DNA of 12,933 bases, taken from positions 1 to 12,933 of the forward strand of contig JAPLNJ010000336.1 in assembly GCA_026692885.1 (NCBI GenBank), written 5' to 3'. The translations under genes and the position numbers were made by a program. Positions 1 to 6,775 of the stretch are shown in pieces (position 1 is the stretch's first letter; every line of letters begins with the position of its first letter). Source of the stretch: Planctomycetota bacterium (GTDB taxonomy: Bacteria > Planctomycetota > Planctomycetia > Pirellulales > Pirellulaceae). Under the pieces are notes generated by a model. That model ran no database searches. It had not been told where the DNA came from and was given only the letters and a program-made list of their open reading frames with translations.

Positions 1-84
1 TTTTGGGGAGAGCCGTCCTGGCCGGTTCATGCTGCCGAACGAGGGTGAAACGAGCAAGTTGGCTGCGCTGCGAAAAGAAAGAAA

Positions 85-102
85 GCGGTGTCGAGCCACC
101 GC
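85..102. repeat. Short GC-rich hairpin
   Basis: GCGGTG and CACCGC form a 6-bp stem around a 6-base loop. It lies in a 1-159 stretch where I recognise no gene. The sequence around it resembles the interspersed palindromes seen between genes in planctomycetes, but that likeness is from memory. Function unknown. Confidence 0.4.
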
Positions 103-159
103 ACTCCAAAGGCCCGCCCGTCGAGCGGCCATTCGGTGCCCACACCGGGTCGAACGATT

Positions 160-390
160 ACCGCGAAGCGGTTGCAGACCAAAGCCCAGGGTCGCGCAGT
201 GCACCCTGGATTGAGAGATCACCACCGAGCAAACCCCAACGGGGTTTCACAATTCGCCCGTCCGGTCACGTTTCTTGTGTGGAACCCCGTTGGGGTATCG
301 AGAGATTTTGGCCATTCGTTACCCACGGTGGCGCTCCGCGGCTTCGCCGCTGCGCTGACCCTGGGCTTTGGTCTGCAACGCCTTCGGCGT
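160..390. repeat. Composite palindromic repeat element (REP/MITE-like)
   Basis: The outer parts are a perfect 23-bp inverted pair at 171-193 and 357-379. Smaller hairpins sit in and around it: ACCGC-GAA-GCGGT (160-172), CCAGGGT/ACCCTGG (186-192 and 203-209), two opposed copies of a CCCCAACGGGG-type palindrome (about 232-247 and 283-296), GCGGC-TTC-GCCGC (338-350) and ACGCC-TTC-GGCGT (378-390). The nested symmetry suggests a non-autonomous mobile element or a cluster of REP units. Its right edge coincides with the point where the neighbouring minus-strand nuclease-like frame stops resembling a protein family, so it probably replaced that gene's end. No transposase is present. Confidence 0.75.
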
Positions 391-845
391 AAGGTCACCA
401 GGTGAAACGCCCAGCCCTCGGTGGCGGCGTATTGCCGGGCCACCGAGAGCTTCCGTTGAGCGAGGGGTTTTGCCAACCGATCGGAAGGCTTGACCTCGAC
501 GAGCCGCTTATGGCCGTTGGTCATCTCCACCAGGAAATCGGGCACGATGTAGCTGCAACCCGCATCATCCGTGTCATCCCGCAGTTCCTGCCAACGGATC
601 GGCTCGTCCATAGATTCGATCCAGCGTGTGATCGCGTCGACCTCCTTCCGGTCGATCTGCACGGCATCCTGATCCACCGGCATCGCGGCGCGGCGTTGGG
701 CCGGATCGAACAGCGTCTGGACGAGCAGCACTTCGTCCGCGGGGTAGACGATCAGCAGTTGACGCTTGCTGGAGAAGACGGTCCGGCCGAGCGCCCATTT
801 GTCCGCGCGCAGCAGGGCTTGGCGGATCACGACGAACGGCTTCAT
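219..845 (-). pseudogene. Ku C-terminal piece joined to TnsA-like nuclease fragment, tail overwritten by repeat
   Basis: This 208-codon frame has three parts. Residues 1 to about 78 match the C-terminal half of bacterial Ku, the DNA-end-binding partner of LigD in non-homologous end joining (VVIRQALLRADKWALGR, then a helix around KEVDAITRWIESM). Residues about 81-152 look like the N-terminal catalytic domain of TnsA, a PD-(D/E)xK transposon endonuclease: D103 in VPDFLVE, then E117 and K119 in LVEVKP, then a helix and a strand ending LVTL. From residue 153 the codons come from the palindromic repeat (Arg/Pro-rich) and are not ancestral coding. The ATG at 845 overlaps the stop of the frame upstream (ATGA). 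The upstream frame holds the preceding part of Ku, so I read this as a frameshifted, rearranged relic. A translated two-gene relic cannot be excluded. The exact Ku/TnsA join between residues 70 and 95 is uncertain. Confidence 0.6.
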
Positions 846-1020
846 TGCCGCCGGATGGGCGGCGCGAGGTACAGGCTGCGACCGGCCAGCAGCGTGAGGT
901 CGAATTCAGTCGGGGAGAGGAAGTGTTCCAGGTGGATGGTCTTGTCGTCCGTCGGTTCCAGCGTGGCGAGGTCTTCTTCGCTCAGCGCGACGCACTGTTC
1001 GGCGCTGTAGGGATACTGAC
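842..1020 (-). pseudogene. Ku middle-part fragment, N-terminus missing
   Basis: The minus-strand frame from about 1018 down to the stop at 842-844 reads QCVALSEEDLATLEP, then a KTIHLEHFL segment and SLYLAPPIRRQ. This follows the bacterial Ku core (a V-x-L-[ST]-x-E-x-[IL] run, a T-I-x-[IL]-x-x-F strand and the YLAP turn). The next Ku residues continue in a different frame from 845 downward, with the stop and next ATG overlapping as ATGA. That is what a single-base frameshift inside one ku gene would leave. The first ~80 Ku residues are absent: codons above about 1020 belong to unrelated plus-strand sequence. Ku could not bind DNA ends from this piece. Confidence 0.6.
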
Positions 1021-1024
1021 CGCT

Positions 1025-1156
1025 GGCGACTGCCAGGTGCGGGCCGGCCACAGGGACGCCGCGATGAAATGCTACGAGCAGGCCGGTGACCTGCCTGGCG
1101 CCTCGGCCGATCAGATGAAGACGGCCAAACAGAAGATCGAGCAGTTGGCGAAATAG
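1025..1156 (+). pseudogene. C-terminal remnant of an unrecognised helical (TPR-like) protein
   Basis: About 45 codons ending at the TAG before 1157 read as a plausible helix-turn-helix protein end (DAAMKCYEQAGDLPG, then KTAKQKIEQLAK). The pattern resembles a final TPR repeat with a capping helix. The reading frame extends back to 845, but those codons are the antisense of the Ku fragments and are not credible. The join near 1020-1030 therefore marks a rearrangement that butted the tail of one plus-strand gene against a truncated minus-strand ku. I cannot name the parent protein. Confidence 0.4.
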
Positions 1157-1211
1157 TGTGGCCAAGGCATAACGAAGCAGGTCGACACTTGCCACCGTCA
1201 GAGGAGCATCC

Positions 1212-1828
1212 ATGAAGTCAACACCCCTGATCTCCGCCTACGTCCTTGCTTGGCTGCTCGCCACTGGTCTGCCAGCGGCGGACGATGTAGTGCCGCCGCA
1301 GTTGCGAAAGAAGGGCGAGGCCACGCAGTTGATCGTCGCGGGCAAGCCGTTCGTGATGCTGGCCGGGGAACTGCACAACTCGTCCGCGTCGGGCGTGGAG
1401 TACATGCAGCAGTTGTGGCCGCGCTTGAAATCCCTGGGCTTGAATACAGTCCTGGCGCCGGTCAGTTGGGAGTTGCTGGAACCGGCGGAAGGGCAGTTCG
1501 ATTTCACAATCTGCCGATGTACGCCAACGCTTGGCTGGCGGCGAAGTTGGGTACTTACCCGACCGGCGGTCCGGTGGCCCACATGCATGACATGTGGCGC
1601 GCCGCCGCGCCGCATCTGGCGCTGTTGGCTCCGGACATCTACGTGGGCGAGTTCAAGGAGGTCTGCGCCGAGTACGTGCGGGGCGGCAATCCGCTGTTCG
1701 TGCCCGAGGCGAGCCGGGACGATGAAGCGGCCGCGAGGGCGTGGTGGGTGATCGCGCAGCACGGAGGACTGGGCTTCGCCCCCTTCGGCATCGAGATCCT
1801 GCGGGTCAAGGTCTACCAACACGATTGA
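1212..1828 (+). pseudogene. GH35-like (DUF5597-type) beta-galactosidase with internal deletion
   Basis: The ATG at 1212 starts a signal peptide (residues 1-23, ending LPAADD). It is followed by a typical N-terminus of exported GH35-like enzymes: FVMLAGELHNSSASG, then a WPRLKSLGLNTVLAPVSWE segment and EPAEGQFDF. At about 1505-1517 similarity breaks and resumes in another frame (+1 relative) with NLPMYANAWLAAKLG, GPVAHMHDMWRAAAP, LLAPDIYVGEFKEVC, PLFVPEASRDD and FAPFGIE. In intact relatives these lie roughly 170 residues further on. The missing part should contain the first catalytic glutamate (acid/base). The protein also ends early at 1828, shortly after FGIEIL, so the C-terminal domains are lost. 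Frame change, deletion and truncation together make this a dead gene. Family assignment comes from motif recognition. Confidence 0.75.
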
Positions 1829-2174
1829 TAGCAATGTTCGCAGCGCCCCGACGGACGTACCCGTGCTGTGGCCGGCCTCCAAGCGAGTCACAGCGTGACT
1901 CCGACGGCGTGTGGCGAGCGCTCGGCAAAGGCCGTAGAATTTGGCGTTGAAGTCTGTATGTCTCGGATCAAGGGGCGACACTATCCCGGCGTGCTCAGGT
2001 TCCGCATCATCGTCGAGAAGTGATAGGATACGTGCATCAAGACCGAATGGAATCTGAGCGTCCGTCGATCAGGGTCACGGGCGGTGGCACGCATGAGACT
2101 CATGGCGTTGGCCTCGGTGGCGTTCCCGCTAAGCGGTTCAGAAGCAACATCCGTCAGGCGAGGGCACGAACAAA
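1829..2174. other. Gene-free stretch between GH35 relic and GH28-like gene
   Basis: No supported gene is seen in these ~345 bases. They contain a perfect 7-bp hairpin (1885-1901). A short frame of 21 codons (1958-2023, MSRIKGRHYPGVLRFRIIVE plus one residue) has plausible composition but no recognisable family and no clear ribosome site. It may be the tail of another decayed gene. No convincing promoter for the downstream gene was found. Confidence 0.4.
1885..1901. repeat. Perfect 7-bp hairpin, REP-like
   Basis: GAGTCAC and GTGACTC are exact inverted arms around AGC. It lies about 57 bases after the stop of the GH35 relic. No T-run follows, so it is better read as a REP-type palindrome than as an intrinsic terminator. 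Confidence 0.5.
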
Positions 2175-3545
2175 ATGGTCATTCCTTCCAGTCAAGCAGC
2201 GCTGCGGACTTGTGTCAGCCTGATGTTTCTTACTGCGGCCGCGCCGGCGCAGTCCGCGGATTTCCCCGTGGCGCAGTTTGGGGCGGTCGTTAACGATGCG
2301 ACGCCCGATACGGCAGCGATTGACGCTTGTGGTGCGGCCGGTGGAGGCCGTGTGCTGTTTCCCATCGGCACCTGTCTGTCGGGAACGATCCGGCTGCGCA
2401 GCGGTGTCGAACTGCACTTCCCGGAAGGGGCGCGACTGAAGGGAGTCAAGGACCTCGGCGCGTACGCGGGCTTTCTGGCGGCCGAAGGCACGCCGAAGTT
2501 ACCGCAGAGCCGTTGGCATCGGGGGCTGATTGTCGGCGAAAATCTGCGCGACATTGCCTGCACCGGCCAGGGTGTGATCGACGGCAATCAGGTCTTCGAT
2601 CGGCAGGGGGAAGAGAAGATGCGCGGTCCGCACACGGTCCTGCTGGGCCACTGCCGCGGAGTGACGCTGCGCGACGTCACGATCCGCGATTCAGCGAACT
2701 ACGCCTTCCTGTTCTTCCATAGCCAACAGGTGCGGATCGAGAACGCAGTGTTTGAGGGCGGCTGGGACGGCGTGCATTTCCGCGGCTCGCCCGAAGCCTG
2801 GAACCGCGATGTGCGAATCACCGGCTGCCGATTCTTTACGGGCGACGACAGCATTGCCGGGGGTTACGTCGAAGACGCGGTCGTCGAGAACTGCACCGTC
2901 AATTCGTCGTGCAATGGCGTGCGTCTGATCGGTCCGGCTCGGCGGCTCAGTTTCGCGAAGTGCGAGTTCTACGGCCCGGGCAAGTTCGAGCATCGGACCA
3001 GCCAACGCACGAACATGCTGGCCGGATTGTGCCTGCAGCCTTCCGCGTGGGACAAGCAGCCGGGGCCGTTGGAAGACGTGTCGGCCCGCGATCTGACGAT
3101 GCGCGACGTGAGCTGTGCGTTTCACGTGGTGGTGCGGGCGGGCAATACGGCGCGCGGGCTGACGTTCGAGCGAGTGCAGGCCGCCGGCGTGTACCGGGCT
3201 GCCGCGTCGGTGGAGAGTTGGGGTGAGCCGACCTTTGCCGACGTGGTGTTTCGCGATGTCCAGATTGCCTACACGGGAGGCGGCACGGCAGAGGACGCGA
3301 AGCTGGCGGTTCGCCAGCCGGGTGTGGATGCCCGGAAGCTGCCCGCCTGGGGCTTTTTCGCGCGCGGGGTCTACGACCTGACGTTGGAACGCGTGTCTCT
3401 CGACCTGCGGGAACCGGACCGCCGGCCGGTGCTCATGGCCGACGGCGTCCAACGGCTGCGCCTGCGGGAGCTCCGTTATCCGGAACCGCCCGCGGGCGTC
3501 GAGCCGTTGACGCTCACCCATGTCGAGCGGCTGGAGCGAGAGTAG
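2175..3545 (+). CDS. Exported GH28-like right-handed beta-helix glycosidase
   Basis: The 456-residue protein has an N-terminal signal (hydrophobic stretch about 12-25, likely cleavage near AQSA-DFP). A GH28/pectate-lyase-superfamily start follows (QFGAVVNDATPDTAAI, AAGGGRVLFPIGTCLSGTI), then beta-helix coils. Expected catalytic aspartates are visible: D198 in GWDGVHF (in place of NTDG) and D224/D225 in TGDDSIAGG. The usual GHG histidine motif appears as SCNGVR (about 245-250), so that histidine is absent, and the RIK motif is not obvious. The start region is about four residues shorter than the usual TAAI-x4-DAC pattern. It probably cleaves pectin-like or other acidic polysaccharides outside the cytoplasm; substrate unknown. 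An alternative start is Met17 (2223). It may be co-expressed with the GH2 gene 135 bases downstream. Confidence 0.8.
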   Translation: MVIPSSQAALRTCVSLMFLTAAAPAQSADFPVAQFGAVVNDATPDTAAIDACGAAGGGRVLFPIGTCLSGTIRLRSGVELHFPEGARLKGVKDLGAYAGFLAAEGTPKLPQSRWHRGLIVGENLRDIACTGQGVIDGNQVFDRQGEEKMRGPHTVLLGHCRGVTLRDVTIRDSANYAFLFFHSQQVRIENAVFEGGWDGVHFRGSPEAWNRDVRITGCRFFTGDDSIAGGYVEDAVVENCTVNSSCNGVRLIGPARRLSFAKCEFYGPGKFEHRTSQRTNMLAGLCLQPSAWDKQPGPLEDVSARDLTMRDVSCAFHVVVRAGNTARGLTFERVQAAGVYRAAASVESWGEPTFADVVFRDVQIAYTGGGTAEDAKLAVRQPGVDARKLPAWGFFARGVYDLTLERVSLDLREPDRRPVLMADGVQRLRLRELRYPEPPAGVEPLTLTHVERLERE

Positions 3546-3680
3546 TCCACATCCTATGTGCGTGCAAATCGCCCGCTCGCGCCAGGAGATGCGGTGTCCT
3601 GTTTGGCAGTTCACGACGCCGGTGCTGATTGACAACCATCAAATTCCCGCCCCTTCCATCCCACTCCCACGAGACACAAC

Positions 3681-5924
3681 ATGCGCGCGACTGCCTTCGG
3701 TCCTGTTTGGGCCCTGATGGCCTGTCTCTGTCCTGACGGTCCCTCCCTGGCTGCCGCGGACGCTTGGCAGCCGGCCCAAGTCCCGCTGATGACTCGTTGG
3801 GGCAAATCGCTGTCGCCCACCAACGTCCTGCCCGAATACCCCCGGCCGCAAATGACCCGATCAGCCTGGCTGAATCTCAACGGGCTTTGGGACTATGCCA
3901 TCACCCGCAAGGAGGAATGTCCTCCCAAGTCCTACCGGGGAAAGATCCTCGTGCCCTTCCCGATCGAGTCAGCTCTGTCGGGTGTCCATCGCTCGTTGGA
4001 CGGCAACAGTCGCCTCTGGTACCGGCGAGCCGTCGAACTCCCCGCCTGGGCCGGCGAGCGGGTCCTTCTGCATTTCGGTGCCGTTGATTTTGAGGCTCAG
4101 GTGCTGGTCAACGGCCAGGAGGTCGCCACGCACCGAGGCGGTTTCGACTCCTTCACCCTCGACATCACCGAGGTCCTGACGGCGGCTGGATCGCAAGACC
4201 TGGTTGTCTCCGTCCTTGACGAAACAGGTGGCGGACAAGCGAAGGGTAAGCAGAGTGCCGGCAACCTGGGAGCCCTGGGCACGCTGGCCTATTCGGCCGC
4301 GTCGGGTATCTGGCAGACCGTATGGATCGAAATTGTACCTCCGACGAGCATCGACAAGCTGAAAGTAACGCCCGACGTGGATGGGCACGTCGTGCGGGTT
4401 ACGGCCTTCGGCCGTGGAACGACCGCCGACGATTCGATCGAGGCTGTCGCCTGCGAGGGTTCCCGCGAGGTAGCGCGAGCCGTCGGCAAGGTGGGCGCGG
4501 AACTCACTCTAGCGATACCCCAGCCCAAGCTCTGGTCGCCCGACGATCCGTTTCTGTACGGTCTGACCGTGTCGCTCCGCCATGCCGGCCGACCGGTCGA
4601 TGCGGTCGGCAGCTACTTTGGAATGCGCAAAGTGGCACTCGGCAAGGACGCTGCCGGTCAGGTTCGCCTGTTACTCAACAACCAGCCGGTCTTCCAGATC
4701 GGCCCGCTCGATCAAGGCTACTGGCCCGACGGGATTTACACGGCCGCGTCCGACGAGGCGCTCCGTTACGACATCGAGATGACCAAGCAGCTCGGTTTCA
4801 ACACCACGCGGAAACACGTCAAAGTGGAACCGGACCGTTGGTACTACTGGTGCGACCGGTTGGGACTGCTGGTCTGGCAGGACATGCCCAGCGGCGGAGG
4901 CCACACGTCGCCTGCGGCCGCCCGACAGTTCGAAACGGAATTGCAGGCCATGGTCAAGGGCCTCGTCAACCATCCCTCGGTCGTGATGTGGGTCATCTTC
5001 AACGAAGGCTGGGGTCAGTACGACACCGAGCGACTGACCCACGGGGTCAAGCAACTCGATCCCACGCGGCTGGTCGATAGCGTCAGCTGCATCGCTCCCA
5101 AGGGAGTCGGCGACGTCATCGACGATCATCCCTATTGGATTCCCCGGGCGCCCCAGGCGGACGGACAGCGGGCCTTGGTCGCCGGTGAGTTTGGCGGTCG
5201 GGCGCTGGTCGTTCCCGGCCACGTCATCTCGGAGACGCGGGCCTTCGGCCATCCCGGCGGCACCGTGCTGGCCAGCCCTTGGGAATACACCACCCACTAT
5301 CTGCAGCTGCTGGGGCATGTTTTTCGAGAGCAGGAGAAGCACGGCTTGAGCGGCGCGATTTGCACCCAGCTGACCGACATCGAGTGCGAGCTGAACGGCT
5401 TCCTCACCTACGATCGCGAGGTGGTCAAGGTGGATCTCGACCTGGTCGCTGCTGCCAACCGTGGGCGGTTGCCGCCGCCCCGGCAGTTCCGCGCCCTTTC
5501 GCCCACGGCCGAGAAGCAGCCTGTGCTGTGGAGATTTACCACCGAGCAACCCGGCGCCGACTGGTACCAGCCGCGTTTCGACGCCTCGGCCTGGAAGGAA
5601 GGCCCCGCTCCGCTGGGTGCCAGCCCGCGGGAACGCACCGTGTGGACAACGCCCCACGTCTGGATCCGTCGCGAGTTCGAGATCGGCTCCGAGCCGCTCG
5701 TGATGCCGCAACTGATTGCCCATCATGCCTTGGGGGCGGAGGTCTATATCAACGGCATCCTGGCAGCGAAATTGACCGGGTATACGATCGAGTATCAAGA
5801 GTACGAGATCCGACCTGAGGCCCGCGAGTCGTTGAAGCCAGGCAGAAACCTACTGGCCGTCCACGCTTTCCATGACGGCAACCAGCAGCTCATCGACGTC
5901 GGCGTCGTTGACCCTGTGCCCTAA
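3681..5924 (+). CDS. Exported GH2 family glycoside hydrolase (beta-galactosidase type)
   Basis: The 747-residue protein has a signal peptide (1 to about 26). Domains in order: GH2 sugar-binding beta-sandwich (about 60-220; NLNGLWDYAI, SRLWYRRAVELP, GAVDFEAQVLVNG), an immunoglobulin-like domain (about 221-320), a TIM barrel (about 325-600) and a C-terminal sandwich-like domain (about 610-747; WIRREFEI, GAEVYINGILAAKL). The acid/base is E442 in FNEGWGQ and the nucleophile is probably E503 in AGEFGG. It should release beta-linked galactose or a related sugar by a retaining mechanism; GH2 also includes glucuronidases and mannosidases. The start is at the first ATG before the signal peptide; the Shine-Dalgarno match is poor. 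Its TAA (5922-5924) overlaps the TAG of the convergent AbiEii-like gene. It appears intact, unlike the GH35 and GH36 relics nearby. Confidence 0.88.
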   Translation: MRATAFGPVWALMACLCPDGPSLAAADAWQPAQVPLMTRWGKSLSPTNVLPEYPRPQMTRSAWLNLNGLWDYAITRKEECPPKSYRGKILVPFPIESALSGVHRSLDGNSRLWYRRAVELPAWAGERVLLHFGAVDFEAQVLVNGQEVATHRGGFDSFTLDITEVLTAAGSQDLVVSVLDETGGGQAKGKQSAGNLGALGTLAYSAASGIWQTVWIEIVPPTSIDKLKVTPDVDGHVVRVTAFGRGTTADDSIEAVACEGSREVARAVGKVGAELTLAIPQPKLWSPDDPFLYGLTVSLRHAGRPVDAVGSYFGMRKVALGKDAAGQVRLLLNNQPVFQIGPLDQGYWPDGIYTAASDEALRYDIEMTKQLGFNTTRKHVKVEPDRWYYWCDRLGLLVWQDMPSGGGHTSPAAARQFETELQAMVKGLVNHPSVVMWVIFNEGWGQYDTERLTHGVKQLDPTRLVDSVSCIAPKGVGDVIDDHPYWIPRAPQADGQRALVAGEFGGRALVVPGHVISETRAFGHPGGTVLASPWEYTTHYLQLLGHVFREQEKHGLSGAICTQLTDIECELNGFLTYDREVVKVDLDLVAAANRGRLPPPRQFRALSPTAEKQPVLWRFTTEQPGADWYQPRFDASAWKEGPAPLGASPRERTVWTTPHVWIRREFEIGSEPLVMPQLIAHHALGAEVYINGILAAKLTGYTIEYQEYEIRPEARESLKPGRNLLAVHAFHDGNQQLIDVGVVDPVP

Positions 5925-6775
5925 GTACTTCCCCTGCACAGGCCGAGAAGCGATCGCACGGCACCTGCCGCATCGGCTTGGACCGTTTCATCCGGCTGGT
6001 TGCCGAGAAATTCAGCGACCCGCAGCGGTCCCAGCGAATCGACCCCAGCAAAGTCCCTTTCTAGAATCGCGAGTGCTCTTTGGGCGGATGGAGCATGCAG
6101 AAGCGGCTCCAATCGTTGGAACACCTCGGCGATGCCGCTGCCGTAGTTTTGGAGCACGTAGATGAGGTCATAAGCATCTTTGTTCTCGCCGCGGCCCTCG
6201 AAGGCCAGTGCCTTGAGCACCGTGAACGCACCGGCTTCGCATACCCACACTTCGCGGCTCGCGTGTTCGTGACGCAGAGTTTCCCCTGCCAGCGTAACGA
6301 GTCGCCGATCTTGGAACGCCAACTCTAAGCCCGGCGTGATAATCGCAGCAAAGCCGTCTTCAAGGTTGCGGAGGCCGCCGCCTTTGTCACCGGCTTTCGT
6401 GGCGGGGATCAGGAAGTCGACGGTGACCGTTCGGCCTTCCGAATCGATTCGCCAGCGCTGGTTCGTGGTGCGACCGGCTTCATTTGTGCCTGGTTGAAAG
6501 CCCGCGTTTCGCAGGCGTTCAGAAAGCTCGTGATAGCGTTGCTCGTCCAGGATCGCGATGGCCAAACCGAGGTCAACGTCCATCGTGCCGATGTGCGGCG
6601 GCCTGCCCGCCGACAACTCTGCCTGCGGCACGATGAGGCTTGGAACCAGGCCACCGACGATGACACAATCGTCGCGGAGATCGCCCAGCTTGGTGGCGAT
6701 GTAGAGACTCGCGGCCCGAACCACTTGGACAGCCGTGGGCGAATAGCCGGCGGCAACCGTGGGTTTACTTTCCAT
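5921..6775 (-). CDS. AbiEii-like nucleotidyltransferase toxin
   Basis: The 284-residue protein has the DNA-polymerase-beta-type nucleotidyltransferase signature of the AbiEii/AbiGii toxin family. It shows IVGGLVPSL at 39-47, the metal-binding pair D66 and D68 in TMDVDLGLAI, and a third acidic residue D120 in TVDFLIP. A downstream helical region carries K188 (VLKALAFEGR) and K199-D200-A-Y-D-L, typical of the family. AbiEii enzymes transfer nucleotides to RNA or protein targets and stop growth; the target here is unknown. The ATG overlaps the end of the upstream gene by 11 bases, with a G-rich stretch (TTGGGGGCGG) just before it, so the two are translationally coupled. It probably acts in the cytoplasm as the toxin of a type IV-like abortive-infection or TA pair. 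Some members of this fold act as antitoxins, so the role is inferred from gene order. Confidence 0.8.
   Translation of the reverse strand: MESKPTVAAGYSPTAVQVVRAASLYIATKLGDLRDDCVIVGGLVPSLIVPQAELSAGRPPHIGTMDVDLGLAIAILDEQRYHELSERLRNAGFQPGTNEAGRTTNQRWRIDSEGRTVTVDFLIPATKAGDKGGGLRNLEDGFAAIITPGLELAFQDRRLVTLAGETLRHEHASREVWVCEAGAFTVLKALAFEGRGENKDAYDLIYVLQNYGSGIAEVFQRLEPLLHAPSAQRALAILERDFAGVDSLGPLRVAEFLGNQPDETVQADAAGAVRSLLGLCRGST

Noticed and set aside
1..214. Arg-rich plus-strand frames
   Set aside because: They translate the palindromic repeats and the Arg/Pro-rich composition is typical of non-coding GC-rich DNA.
160..390. CRISPR array
   Set aside because: The repeats are inverted and of differing sequence, not evenly spaced direct repeats, and there are no cas genes.
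402..1010. 202-codon plus-strand frame
   Set aside because: It is the antisense of the Ku and TnsA-like fragments and shows no protein-like motifs.
3629..3634. TTGACA upstream of the GH2 gene as a -35
   Set aside because: No acceptable -10 occurs 15-19 bases downstream; the region there is C-rich.
2691..3635. 314-codon minus-strand frame
   Set aside because: It lies antisense to the GH28-like gene. Its composition follows the wobble bias of that gene and no motif is recognisable.
4671..5798. 375-codon minus-strand frame
   Set aside because: It is antisense to the GH2 barrel, which has clear catalytic motifs on the plus strand.
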